The translations under genes were made by a program, and so were the position numbers. From positions 2,170,001 to 2,234,000 of the forward strand of contig NZ_LT827021.1 in assembly GCF_900169505.1 (NCBI RefSeq): a stretch of 64,000 nt of DNA. The letters run 5' to 3'. Source of the stretch: Arabiibacter massiliensis. GTDB taxonomy: Bacteria; Actinomycetota; Coriobacteriia; Coriobacteriales; Eggerthellaceae. Of the stretch, positions 26,296-34,897 are shown piece by piece. The stretch's first letter is position 1. Each line of letters starts with the position of its first letter. Below the pieces are notes generated by a model. It was given only the letters and a program-made list of their open reading frames with translations, had not been told where the DNA came from and ran no database searches.

Positions 26296-26649
26296 TCATC
26301 GCCGTTTGCGGATGCCGATGCGGCGGGTCTTCTGGGGCTTGATGCGGTAGGCCGGGTGGTGGCGCAGGAACACGGCGCGGCAGACGCGCGTGACCGCCAG
26401 GCCGACGAGGGCCGTGATGAGGAAACTCGCGCTGAGGTCGAACACCGCTTCGTTCGATTCGAGCCACGCGTAGGCGCACACGAGCAGGAAGAGCCCGGAC
26501 AGCACGCCCGTCAGCACGGTGAACAGGCGGATGAGCACTTCCTTGCCGCGGTTCGGAGAAGAGCGCCAGGCCACCACGAGGTACACCACGAGCGCCAGAA
26601 CGGCCAACGCCAGCAGCATCGGCACCACGCGCGACAGGCGAGCGATCAC
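26296..26649 (-). CDS. Small membrane protein of unknown function
   Basis: 117 aa with three hydrophobic segments (VVPMLLALAVLALVVYLVV; LFTVLTGVLSGLFLLVCAYA; FLITALVGLAVTRVC) and a strongly basic C-terminus (KPQKTRRIGIRKRR). Codon use is like that of the neighbours and there is a purine-rich site before ATG 26649. I do not recognise the family. It is followed by the convergent tRNA-Ser and preceded, 28 bp away, by the hybrid kinase on the same strand, so it may be the last gene of that unit. Confidence 0.7.
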   Translation of the reverse strand: MIARLSRVVPMLLALAVLALVVYLVVAWRSSPNRGKEVLIRLFTVLTGVLSGLFLLVCAYAWLESNEAVFDLSASFLITALVGLAVTRVCRAVFLRHHPAYRIKPQKTRRIGIRKRR

Positions 26650-26677
26650 GGACGGCCTCCTTTCATTCCGAACCGCA

Positions 26678-28693
26678 TCATACCAGACTCAGCTCCCGCT
26701 CGGCGCACGGCTCCTCTTCCGACAACGGCACGTATTCCTCGAACAGGCGGAATATCTCGTCCCTGCCGATGGGCTTCACCGCGTACCCGTCCATGCCCGC
26801 CTCGAACGCCCGCTCGCGATCCTCGACATAGGCGTTAGCCGTCATGGCGATGATAGGCGGGCGGGAACGGCCGGCGCGGGCGCATTCCTCGACGATGGCC
26901 CGCGCCGCCGCGAGCCCATCCATGCGCGGCATCTGCACGTCCATGAACACGAGGTCGTAGCAGCCCTCCGGCGCGCGCCTGATCAGGTCGAGCGCGTCGG
27001 CGCCGTTCCACGCGCGGTCCACGGCGGCGCCGGTTCCCTTGATGAACTCCTCGGCTATCTCGCCCACGATCTCGTCGTCCTCCGCAAGGAGCACCCGGGC
27101 ATGCGCCCACGCTCCTTCGCGCGCGCCCGCAGGGGCGCATCGGCAGACGGGCCGCGCAGGCTCGGGCGCGCGGGCCTCGCACGGCGCGTCCGCATAGTCC
27201 TCGAACGGCAGCACGATGGTGAAGCGCGACCCGCGCCCGCGCGCGCTTTCGACCTCGATGGAGCCGCCCATGCGTTCCACCAGGCTCTTCGCGATGGACA
27301 TGCCGAGGCCCGTCCCCTCCACCGTGAAGCGCGTCGGCGCGTCCTCCCTCTCGAACGGCTCGAAGATGCGCTCAAGGAACTCCTCCGACATGCCTATCCC
27401 GTTGTCCTCCACGACGAAGCGCACCGCGCGCAGCCGCCCTCGGGGCCCGTCGCCGGCGGCACCGCGCGGGTCGCCCAGGCCCTCCGCGCGCGCCCGCTCC
27501 ACCTCCCCGTCGCTCAGCTCGCGGATGGAGAAGCCCACCTTCCCGCCCGGCTCGGTGTACTTCACCGCGTTGCCCAGCAGGTTGATGAGGATCTGGTTCA
27601 CCCGCATCTCGTCGCCGACCACCATGCTTTTCCCCACGTCGCAGCAGGAAACCGCGAAGCCGATGCGCTTCACGTCGGCCTGCGGGCGCACGATGGACAC
27701 GAGCATCTCCACGAGGTTCGTCAGATCGAACGGGGCGCGGCTGAGGTCGATCTGCCCGCTCTCTATCTTGCTCATGTCGAGCACGTCGTTCACGAGGTTC
27801 AGCAGGTGGTGCGACGACAGCTTGATCTTCGCGAGCGATTCGCCCACCCGGCCGGGCTCGTCGGCGTGCTCGATCGCGATGTCCGTGAGCCCGATGACGG
27901 CCGTCAGCGGCGTGCGGATGTCGTGCGACACGTTGGACAGGAAGCGCGACTTCGCCTCGTTGGCCTCCTGAGCAGCCACGAGCGCCTGGCGCAGGCTCTC
28001 CTGCAGCTGCTCCTGCTGGCGGTTCTTACGCCTGATGATGATCACGAACAGGAAGAACGACGCGATGACGGCCAGCATGAGGACGGTGGCCGTCACGATG
28101 GTGTCGGTGCGCGTCACAGCAACGGTGTTGTAGAGCTGGTCGAATGAGCGCGACGCGTTCTCGATGATGGCCAGGTTGTCCTCGTACATGGCGTCGATGC
28201 GCGGATCGATGACGTCCACGAGGAACCGCGCCACCTCCTCGTCGCTCGCGCCGCCCTCGGCGAGCGCCACAAGCTCCTGCTGCTTGAGGCGGAACTCCTC
28301 GTAGCGCTCCGAAAGCTCCTTCGGCTTCTCGGAGCTGCCGCGATGGCGCTCGACGATGGTGTCCAGCCGCTCGCGCACCTCGCCGTCGATGAGGTCGAAC
28401 TCTTCCTTCACGCTTTCCACCGTCTTGGGCGAATGGGTGAACGCGAGGCGGTCGTCGAGCGTTTTCACCTGCATGAGCAGGGTTTCCGCGCGGCCCGCCG
28501 CCACGGTCACCGTGAAAGGATGCTCTTTGAGGTCCTCGGTCTTCTCGTCGATGGAGCCCATGTTCACCATGAGCATGGCGTAGAAGGCAACGAGGAGGCC
28601 CGCGATGACGGCGACGGCCGCAGGGAAGGCGACGTTCGAATTGAGCAGGCGGCTGATCAGGCCTTCCCGCCCACGAGCTGAGTGCATGGTCAT
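26678..28693 (-). CDS. Membrane hybrid histidine kinase with receiver (4HB-type sensor)
   Basis: 671 aa. TM1 is at about residues 22-44, then an all-helical extracytoplasmic segment to about 200 resembling four-helix-bundle sensors, and TM2 (TATVLMLAVIASFFLFVIII). HisKA (SNVSHDIRTPLTAVIG), HATPase_c (NLLGNAVKYTEPGG; EDNGIGMSEEFL; GTGLGMSIAK) and a C-terminal receiver (LAEDDEIVGE; VFMDVQMPRMDG) follow. No Hpt gene is adjacent; the Hpt at 7579 or another could serve. ATG 28693, with an alternative Met two codons in. Confidence 0.92.
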   Translation of the reverse strand: MTMHSARGREGLISRLLNSNVAFPAAVAVIAGLLVAFYAMLMVNMGSIDEKTEDLKEHPFTVTVAAGRAETLLMQVKTLDDRLAFTHSPKTVESVKEEFDLIDGEVRERLDTIVERHRGSSEKPKELSERYEEFRLKQQELVALAEGGASDEEVARFLVDVIDPRIDAMYEDNLAIIENASRSFDQLYNTVAVTRTDTIVTATVLMLAVIASFFLFVIIIRRKNRQQEQLQESLRQALVAAQEANEAKSRFLSNVSHDIRTPLTAVIGLTDIAIEHADEPGRVGESLAKIKLSSHHLLNLVNDVLDMSKIESGQIDLSRAPFDLTNLVEMLVSIVRPQADVKRIGFAVSCCDVGKSMVVGDEMRVNQILINLLGNAVKYTEPGGKVGFSIRELSDGEVERARAEGLGDPRGAAGDGPRGRLRAVRFVVEDNGIGMSEEFLERIFEPFEREDAPTRFTVEGTGLGMSIAKSLVERMGGSIEVESARGRGSRFTIVLPFEDYADAPCEARAPEPARPVCRCAPAGAREGAWAHARVLLAEDDEIVGEIAEEFIKGTGAAVDRAWNGADALDLIRRAPEGCYDLVFMDVQMPRMDGLAAARAIVEECARAGRSRPPIIAMTANAYVEDRERAFEAGMDGYAVKPIGRDEIFRLFEEYVPLSEEEPCAERELSLV

Positions 28694-28792
28694 AAAGCCA
28701 CTCCGGAAAAAGAGAGCCGACAGGACATCCGCGCGGCGTTCACGCAGAAGCGGCGCGCCCCGGATGCCGAGGCGCGCGTGAGGCGGTCGAGG

Positions 28793-29347
28793 TTAGAACT
28801 GCACGGTGGGGACGACGTCGGCGCCGGCGGCCGCGTCGAAGCTCTGGCGCTCCTTGAAGCCCATCATGCCCGCGACGAGCACGGCGGGGAACGTCTGGAT
28901 GGCCGTGTTGTACTTCATGACCGTGTCGTTGTAGCTCTGGCGCATGTAGCTGATCTTATCCTCGGTGTTGGCCAGCTCGGTTTGCAGCTGTTGGAAGTTC
29001 GTGTTGGCCTTGAGGTCGGGGTAGGCCTCGGCGACGGCGAACAGGTTCTTGAGCGCGCCGGTCAGAATGCCGTCGGCCTGCATCTTGCCGGCCGGCGAGG
29101 GGGCGTTCATGACGGCGGTGCGCGCCTGCGTCACCTCTTCGAGCGTGCCGCGCTCGTGCGAAGCGTAGCCCTTCACGGTTTCGACGAGGTTGGGGATGAG
29201 GTCGAGGCGGCGCTGCAGCTGGACGTCGATCTGCGCCCAGGCGTTGTCCACCATGTTTCGCAGCTTCACGAGGTTGTTGTACAACCCGATAGCGGCGACG
29301 ACCACGACAAGAACGATGATAACTACTGCGATCAATGCGATGCTCAT
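28793..29347 (-). CDS. LemA family protein
   Basis: 184 aa. One N-terminal membrane helix (ALIAVVIIVLVVVVAAIGLY) is followed by the LemA coiled-coil domain (YNNLVKLRNMVDNAWAQIDV; QLQRRLDLIPNLVETVKGYA; AEAYPDLKANTNFQQLQTEL). LemA proteins have an extracytoplasmic N-terminus and cytoplasmic helices; their role is poorly defined and often linked to DUF2207 neighbours, as here. It is monocistronic by spacing. Confidence 0.95.
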   Translation of the reverse strand: MSIALIAVVIIVLVVVVAAIGLYNNLVKLRNMVDNAWAQIDVQLQRRLDLIPNLVETVKGYASHERGTLEEVTQARTAVMNAPSPAGKMQADGILTGALKNLFAVAEAYPDLKANTNFQQLQTELANTEDKISYMRQSYNDTVMKYNTAIQTFPAVLVAGMMGFKERQSFDAAAGADVVPTVQF

Positions 29348-29575
29348 AAGTCTCCTTTGCTATTACGTAGATCGCATTCTACCATCGCGCCTTGTCCCGA
29401 GGGAACCTTGAATCCTCCGCTGAACCGCCGCTTTTCGCCGATGGTCGTCGAAATGATCCCCCGCGGTTACGTTTCACCGGCGAAAGCGCGCCGCTGGCCG
29501 CGTGCGTTCGCGAAAAATCCACGGCGTGCGGCCGGAGGGTGCCGGGGCGGACGGATGCGGAAGGGCCGCGAACGG

Positions 29576-30607
29576 TCAGCGTGCGGGCAGCACCGCAGCG
29601 CGGGCCGAGGAGAACATCGTGGCGCGGGCCCACCAGCCGCGCGCCTGCGCCTGGGCCGCGACGCGCGCGGCGGCGTCGAACGACGGGCAGCACGCGAACA
29701 CCGCCGAGCCGCTGCCGGACATGAGCGCCTGCTCCACGTCCGGCGACGCCTCCGCCCACGCGCGCACGTCTGCCAGCACGGGCAGCAGCTCCTCGGACGC
29801 TTGCACCAGGTTGTTGCGCAGCGGCACGTCGGCGGCGTCGCGCGCGGCGAGGGCGGCTTCGCGATCGGCATCGGGAATGCGCACGGGGTCGGCGTCGAAG
29901 GCGCGGTAGGCCGCGGCGGTGGACACGCCCCCCTCGGGCTTGACGAGGGCGACGCAGGAGGTCATGGGCGCGAGCTCGTGGTCGAACACGTCGCCGACGC
30001 CCGTGAGGCACGCGCACCCGCCGTGCAGGAAGAACGCCACGTCGGCACCGAGCGAGCGGGCCGCCTCCTCGATGCGCGGGTCGTCGGCGGCAAGGCCCCA
30101 CAGGCGCGCCGCCCCCACGAGCGCGGCGGCGGCATCGGACGAGCCGCCGCCGAGGCCGGCTTGGGAGGGGATGTGCTTCTCCACGTGCACGGCCACGCCC
30201 TCGGCGGCGTCGCGGCCGGTCAGGCGGGCGAGCAGGCGGATGGCCTTCGTCACGATGTTGTCCTCGGGCGCCACGTCGAGCGGAGCCGTTCCCTCGCACG
30301 CGCGGCAGGTCAGCTGGATGGAGAGCCCCTCGCCCCGTCCCGGCGTGCGGCGCATGAGCAGCGTATCGTGAAGCGCGAGCGCGTGCATGATGCTGACGGC
30401 CTCGTGGTAGCCGTCGGGGCGCTTCCCGCCGATGTCGAGGAACAGGTTCACCTTGGCGGGCGCGACGACGCGGATGGCCCCCGGCACGCGGAACGCGGAC
30501 GTCTCCACCTGCTGGGCTACGCGGGCCACGTCGAGCATATCCACGAGGCAGGGGTCGTCGGTCTCGCGGCCCAGGCGGGGGGTTTCGGCAGCGTGTTCGT
30601 TGGTCAT
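29576..30607 (-). CDS. ispE: 4-diphosphocytidyl-2-C-methyl-D-erythritol kinase
   Basis: 343 aa GHMP kinase. It shows APAKVNLFLDIGGKRPDGYH (substrate motif), IPSQAGLGGGSSDAAAAL (ATP-binding glycine loop) and LMSGSGSAVFAC (third GHMP motif). It carries out the fourth step of the MEP isoprenoid pathway. There is an N-terminal extension of about 45 residues before the family start (VVAPAKVN); the ATG at 30607 overlaps the tadA stop as ATGA, which supports the start. Confidence 0.95.
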   Translation of the reverse strand: MTNEHAAETPRLGRETDDPCLVDMLDVARVAQQVETSAFRVPGAIRVVAPAKVNLFLDIGGKRPDGYHEAVSIMHALALHDTLLMRRTPGRGEGLSIQLTCRACEGTAPLDVAPEDNIVTKAIRLLARLTGRDAAEGVAVHVEKHIPSQAGLGGGSSDAAAALVGAARLWGLAADDPRIEEAARSLGADVAFFLHGGCACLTGVGDVFDHELAPMTSCVALVKPEGGVSTAAAYRAFDADPVRIPDADREAALAARDAADVPLRNNLVQASEELLPVLADVRAWAEASPDVEQALMSGSGSAVFACCPSFDAAARVAAQAQARGWWARATMFSSARAAVLPAR

Positions 30608-31107
30608 GAGGCTTCCGTTCGCTTCTTCCTCCTGCGCGCGAAGAAGCTGCGCAGGAGCTCGGCGCACTCGTCGCCGAGGATGTGGGGGGTGGTTTCGAAG
30701 GTGTGGTTGAGGCGCTCGTCGGCATGGATGGCGTACAGCGTGCCGAGCGCGCCGGCCTTCGGGTCGGCCGCGCCGTACACGCAGCGGTCGATGCGCGCCT
30801 GGTGCATGAGGCCGGCGCACATGATGCACGGCTCGAGCGTCACGTACACGGTGCAGCCGGTGAGACGCCACGCGTCCAGTTCGGAGGCCGCCTGCTTCAT
30901 GGCCAGGAACTCGGCGTGACCGGCGGGATCCTTCGTCGTCTCGCGCAGGTTGCACGCGCGCGCGATGACGCGCGGCTCGGCGAGCGGGCGGCGCGTGGCG
31001 GGATCGATGGGCTCGTACACCACGACCGCGCCGATGGGCACTTCGCCCAGCTGCTCGGCCCGGCGCGCCTCGTCGATCGCCATGCGCATGTAGTCTTCGT
31101 CAGTCAT
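30604..31107 (-). CDS. tadA: tRNA-specific adenosine deaminase
   Basis: 167 aa. Zinc and catalytic residues are His64 and Glu66 (GHAEFLAMK) plus Cys94 and Cys97 (PCIMC), in the order of the cytidine/deoxycytidylate deaminase fold. It converts A34 to inosine in tRNA-Arg(ACG). The insertion DPATRRPLAEPR is slightly longer than usual. A TATAAT (minus strand, 31115-31120) lies just ahead of ATG 31107, and the stop overlaps ispE. Confidence 0.93.
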   Translation of the reverse strand: MTDEDYMRMAIDEARRAEQLGEVPIGAVVVYEPIDPATRRPLAEPRVIARACNLRETTKDPAGHAEFLAMKQAASELDAWRLTGCTVYVTLEPCIMCAGLMHQARIDRCVYGAADPKAGALGTLYAIHADERLNHTFETTPHILGDECAELLRSFFARRRKKRTEAS

Positions 31108-31175
31108 GCCGCCTATTATATGGTATCCTTTGAGGCGTTCGGGCCCGTCCGCGCGAAATGCGCATCGCGACCGAA

Positions 31176-31191
31176 TGTTTCACGTGAAACA
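31176..31191. other. parS-like site 2
   Basis: TGTTTCACGTGAAACA inside a 24-bp perfect palindrome (31172-31195), between tadA and tRNA-Ser. Confidence 0.7.
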
Positions 31192-31227
31192 TTCGCTCCT
31201 CAGCAGCCCGAACGTCCATCTTGAAGC

Positions 31228-31315
31228 GGAGGCGTGGCCGAGTGGTTGAAGGCGGCAGTCTTGAAAACTGTTAAGCCGCAAGGCTTCGTGGGTTCAAATC
31301 CTACCGCCTCCGCCA
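31228..31315 (+). tRNA. tRNA-Ser (anticodon TGA)
   Basis: 88 nt with encoded CCA. The acceptor GGAGGCG pairs with CGCCTCC, the anticodon loop is CTTGAAA, the long variable arm is present, and the T-loop is GTTCAAATC. It marks the left border of an AT-rich insert. Confidence 0.96.
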
Positions 31316-31496
31316 TTATCTTTCCTGTTCAAAAGCATGTTTTCTAGAGAACCAGCAATTTGCCACGACAAGAACTTTAGTTCGTTTTGAGAGCTAAAAT
31401 GCCCTAAGATGGCACACGATGGCACGAGGCATTGGCCCAGATTTTGCGTATGGACAGAGGCAAAGAGCCGCAAGCATCGACCAGAACACGAGAAGG

Positions 31497-31524
31497 TTCA
31501 CACCCATTCTGAGGGCGCTATAAT
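31497..31524 (+). promoter_or_regulatory. Candidate promoter for DUF3644 gene
   Basis: TTCACA (31497-31502), a 16-bp spacer and a perfect TATAAT (31519-31524), about 230 bp ahead of the ATG. The rest of 31316-31752 is AT-richer than its surroundings and contains no gene that I can support. Confidence 0.5.
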
Positions 31525-31752
31525 AACTTGGAGCTGCTAGCAAGACGACGAGGAAGTAGGCGACAAGAAGGAAGGGTGCGCCTGCGGGGTACGCTCGAGG
31601 ACAGGATCTGGCTATCGTGACCCCATTCCGGTACGGAAGGCCGTGCACCGGGCCGAGGCCTTCTCCTGACGTGGCCTTTGAAAATAGGTTCGGCAAAGCT
31701 AGTGCGGAAAACGCAAATCTCCGGCAGAAAGAACAAGAGAGGCGAGACAAAC

Positions 31753-32784
31753 ATGAACGATTCGGAACACAAAACCTCCGACAGACTCATAAAAAAGTCT
31801 CGTGAGGCATTTGTTCTTGCCGTGGAGCTATATAACCGTCCCAGTATACGATATCGCGTCGAGGGTTGCGCATTCTTCTTATGCAATGCTTGGGAGCTGA
31901 TGCTTAAGGCGAAGCTGATTAAGGATAAAGGGCTGCCATTCATCTATTACAAAGACAATCCCAGTAGAACGAAAAATTTGGAGCAATGCATAGCACTTGT
32001 GTTTACCAATGCCAAAGACCCGCTCCGGCGAAATCTTGAATCTATAATCAGATTGAGGAATACGAGCACGCATTTCATCGTTGAAGAGTACGAGCAAGTG
32101 TATGCCGGGCTATTCCAATCTTGCGTTACAAACTTCGACGAAAAGCTCTTTGAATTCCACGGCGTACGTATAAGCGACGACATTCCCCGCAACTTCCTTA
32201 TGCTGTCGATGTCTGCGAATCCAACCACCCCTGACATAATCAGGGCTAAATACTCTCCTGAAGTTGCCGAGAAGTTTCTATTCGACGAAAACGAAGTCAT
32301 TCAGGAGCAGATTATCCAGTCGAATCAGAGATTCTGTTCCGTCGTAAGAACCGAGCTCGTAGTGGTCAAGGATCCGAAGAAAGCGGATTTTGCCATAGTG
32401 CCCGATCCCAGCGCATCATCAAGCGTTCGGGTGGCTAAGGTTCTCCAAGACCCGCATAACACTCACCCTCTATCTGTCGGCAAAGTCGTAGATCACGTGA
32501 ACAAACGGCTGAGTAAGGACGGAATTTGCCTCATGGCAAACGGCGAATCCAAAAAGTTCACTACCAATGACTGGAAACTTTTCATGAATTTCTACGCGAT
32601 CAAAGAGAACCCGGCCTATGCGTATCGTCACGTTATTGGGAGAAGCGAGCATTATACGTACTCGATGCGCGTGGTCGATTTCATTTTGAATGAAATATCG
32701 AGTAACCCATGTGGAGTGGTGGACGATTTGAAAAGAGCGCTTAAACGAAGAAGCGAGGCGACCCCAGGGGCAAAGGAATTCTAA
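31753..32784 (+). CDS. DUF3644 domain protein in an AT-rich insert
   Basis: 343 aa. The N-terminal part matches DUF3644 (YNRPSIRYRVEGCAFFLCNA, WELMLKAKLI, IIRLRNTSTHFI), and a C-terminal region (YAYRHVIGRSEHYTYS) belongs to longer members. Function is unknown. I chose ATG 31753 (GAGAGGCGAGACAAAC upstream); earlier in-frame codons show no homology. Codon use is strikingly AT-rich (AAA, TTT, ATA frequent) compared with neighbours, and the gene sits directly after tRNA-Ser(TGA), which points to horizontal acquisition. I found no exact repeat of the tRNA 3' end downstream. Confidence 0.8.
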   Translation: MNDSEHKTSDRLIKKSREAFVLAVELYNRPSIRYRVEGCAFFLCNAWELMLKAKLIKDKGLPFIYYKDNPSRTKNLEQCIALVFTNAKDPLRRNLESIIRLRNTSTHFIVEEYEQVYAGLFQSCVTNFDEKLFEFHGVRISDDIPRNFLMLSMSANPTTPDIIRAKYSPEVAEKFLFDENEVIQEQIIQSNQRFCSVVRTELVVVKDPKKADFAIVPDPSASSSVRVAKVLQDPHNTHPLSVGKVVDHVNKRLSKDGICLMANGESKKFTTNDWKLFMNFYAIKENPAYAYRHVIGRSEHYTYSMRVVDFILNEISSNPCGVVDDLKRALKRRSEATPGAKEF

Positions 32785-33183
32785 GCGTTTCCGCCTACTC
32801 CCATTCGGGAACCCAGCACTGATCCTTCTCGAGTAGCCTCGCAATGAAAATGATAGCACGCATGTTTGAAGAAATGAAGCAGAACTTCTCGTCACAGCTA
32901 GGATTGACACCTGTTCGAAAAAGTTCGGGAAAGTTTGAAAAAGTTCAATTACAAAAAGCTGCAAGACAACCGTCGGTTTGAATGCTTCGCGGAGGGGCCT
33001 TCCCTTTCCGAAGGGCTCGGGAGTAGATGACGGCCACGGCGGTGGCGGCGATGAATAGGGTGTGGGCAAAGCCGGCAGCGTAAGCCTGCGGCGGGAAAGC
33101 CCGAGGCCGTCTCGCCGCAGGTTGTCATCCTGAGCGGAGCGCGTCAGCGCGGAGTCGAAGGATGACAAAGGAACTGCGGACGC
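32785..33183. other. Junction region: AT-rich tail, MFS-like remnant, dispersed repeat copy c
   Basis: 32785-32985 is AT-rich with no gene. On the minus strand, 33120-32990 reads as a membrane-protein end (AFPPQAYAAGFAHTLF, then IAATAVAVIYSRALRKGK) without a start, like the last helix of an MFS transporter. 33122-33167 is an inverted single copy of the dispersed repeat (TCATCCTGAGCGGAG ... GGAGTCGAAGGATGACA). Confidence 0.5.
32990..33120 (-). pseudogene. Possible C-terminal remnant of an MFS-type transporter
   Basis: One reading frame gives a single hydrophobic helix (AGFAHTLFIAATAVAVIYS) followed by basic residues, with GC3 typical of this genome. No start or upstream domain is present; the repeat at 33122 and the AT-rich tract cut it on both sides. 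It could be chance. Confidence 0.3.
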
Positions 33184-34530
33184 CTAGCGTTCGGACATGG
33201 GGATGTAGTCGCGCTTGCCTTTGCGCACGGACTTGTATGCGGGGCGGATGATGCGCTTGCCGGAGACGATCTCCTCGAAGCGGTGCGCGGCCCAGCCGGA
33301 CATGCGCGCGCACGCGAACAGCGGCGTGAACAGGTCCTCGGGAATGCCCATCATCGAGTACACGAAGCCGGAGTACATGTCGATGTTCGCGCACATGTCC
33401 TTGCTCGTGCCCTTCTCGCGCAGGATGACCTCGGGGGCCAGGCGCTCGATGGACTTGAGCAGGTTGAACTCGGCCTCGAACTCGGTGCCGGCGGCCAGCT
33501 TCTCGGCGTAGCGCTTGCAGATGATGGCGCGCGGGTCGCTCTTCGTGTACACCGCATGGCCCATGCCGTACACGAGGCCCGTCTGGTCGAACGCCTCCTT
33601 GCGCACGATCTTGGCCAGGTAGTCGGCCACCTCGCCCTCGTCGCCCCAGTTCCTCACGTTCTGCTTCACGTCCTGCTGCATGGCGAGCACCTGATGGTTC
33701 GCGCCGCCGTGCTTCCAGCCCTTGAGCGCGCCGATGGCGGCCGCGTACGTGGAGTACGGATCAGTGTCGGCCGAGGTGAGCACGCGCGTGGTGAACGTGG
33801 AGTTGTTGCCGCCGCCGTGCTCGGCGTGCAGACACAGCATGATGTCGAGCATGCGCGCCTCGTCGACGGTGAACTGGCGGTCGGGGCGCAGCATGGACAG
33901 GATGGTCTCGGCCGTGGACTGGCCCGGGACGAAGCGGTGCATGATCATGGAGCCGTTGTCGAAGCGCGCGCGCTTGGCGTAGTACGTCAGCACCATGATG
34001 CGCGGCAGGCGCGAGATGAGCGAGATGGCGGTGCTCACCTCGTGATGCGCCGAGCGGTCCTCGGCCTCGGCGTCGTAGGCGTACAGCAGCAGGATGCAGC
34101 GCTGCAGCATGTTCATGATGTCGGGCGGGGTGTCGCGCATGATCATGGACGCAGTGAAGCCGTCGGGCAGCTCGCGCTCGGCGTCGAGCGCGGCGACGAA
34201 GCGGTCGAGCTGGTCCTGCGTGGGCAGCTCGCCCATGAGCAGCAGGTACGCCACTTCCTCGTAGTTGAAGCGGCGGTCGGTGCCGTCGACGTCCAGCAGG
34301 TCGTACACGTCGTAGCCGCGATAGCGCAGAAGGCCGTCGTCGGGCGTCTTCTCGCCGTCGGACACGACGTAGCCGTGCACGTTCGCGATGTTCGTGAGCC
34401 CGGCCACCACGCCCGTGCCGTCGGCGTTGCGCAGGCCCCGCTTCACGTCGTGCTGCTCGTACTTGGCGGGGTCGATCGAATTGATCGCTTTGAAGTTCTC
34501 GAACAGGGCGATCTGCTTTTCGTCAATCAT
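33184..34530 (-). CDS. gltA: Citrate synthase (citrate/2-methylcitrate synthase family)
   Basis: 448 aa. Family blocks are present: LLRYRGYDVYDLLD, CLHAEHGGGNNSTFTTRV (first catalytic His region), GYGMGHAVY-like VYGMGHAVYTKSDPRA (second His region) and SGKRIIRPAYKSV. It condenses oxaloacetate with acetyl-CoA (or propionyl-CoA). The ATG at 34530 follows AGGAAGG at about 7 nt. It is monocistronic, divergent from the osmoprotectant importer; the HAEHGGGNNS form is typical of anaerobes. Confidence 0.93.
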   Translation of the reverse strand: MIDEKQIALFENFKAINSIDPAKYEQHDVKRGLRNADGTGVVAGLTNIANVHGYVVSDGEKTPDDGLLRYRGYDVYDLLDVDGTDRRFNYEEVAYLLLMGELPTQDQLDRFVAALDAERELPDGFTASMIMRDTPPDIMNMLQRCILLLYAYDAEAEDRSAHHEVSTAISLISRLPRIMVLTYYAKRARFDNGSMIMHRFVPGQSTAETILSMLRPDRQFTVDEARMLDIMLCLHAEHGGGNNSTFTTRVLTSADTDPYSTYAAAIGALKGWKHGGANHQVLAMQQDVKQNVRNWGDEGEVADYLAKIVRKEAFDQTGLVYGMGHAVYTKSDPRAIICKRYAEKLAAGTEFEAEFNLLKSIERLAPEVILREKGTSKDMCANIDMYSGFVYSMMGIPEDLFTPLFACARMSGWAAHRFEEIVSGKRIIRPAYKSVRKGKRDYIPMSER

Positions 34531-34897
34531 CGCGCATCCTTCCTGCCGCATGGCGCGGCCCCTTCTTCGATACAAGCATACCCGGCCGCCCCCTGAGATA
34601 TGCGGCCCCCGGTGGTATGGATGGGTTGGAATACGACTTGCAGTCTTTAGCATGATAAAGCGCTTACACGTGCGAGGCAATGCGTCGCGGGCGTTTCGCC
34701 GACGAAAACCATACGCGAGGCGGCGCGGCGGGCGGGCCTCGGCGGGCGGGTGCGAAGCGGGGCGGTTCCCGTTGGGCGACGGTTCGGCGACAGCGTCCCC
34801 GGCGCAGGAGCCGGCCGCTAGAATGGGCCTCCCGATCGCGCGGCGCCGGGCTTCCGGCCGGACGCGCCCGCACGAGCGAAAGCGAGGAAGCGCCTTG
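34531..34897. promoter_or_regulatory. Divergent promoter region gltA / importer
   Basis: No gene. Near gltA the sequence at 34604-34620 (GGCCCCCGGTGGTATGG) resembles the half-site GGTGGTAT of the LuxR-type dyads at 17521 and 19067, and a TATGCT -10-like box lies between it and gltA. The importer start has GAGGAAG at 7 nt. Confidence 0.35.

Noticed and set aside
26245..26300. Second REP-like element (CCGTCCCTTTGTCACGG)
   Set aside because: Short and imperfect; only loosely like the 12160 palindrome.
31228..31315. tRNA-Ser as integration site with attL/attR
   Set aside because: I looked for the 3' end of the tRNA (GTTCAAATCCTACCGCC) downstream to 33.2 kb and found no copy, and no integrase gene is present.
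31394..31750. Minus-strand ORF of 118 codons with two hydrophobic stretches (FLLVAYFLVVLLAAPSYY) in the AT-rich insert
   Set aside because: No ribosome site, Arg/Pro/Ser-rich start, and it lies across the promoter of the DUF3644 gene. It could be a membrane-gene remnant but I cannot support it.
32470..33168. Minus-strand ORF across the end of the DUF3644 gene and the gap
   Set aside because: It is mostly antisense to DUF3644, and its N-terminus is translated dispersed repeat (SALTRSAQDDN); there is no family similarity.
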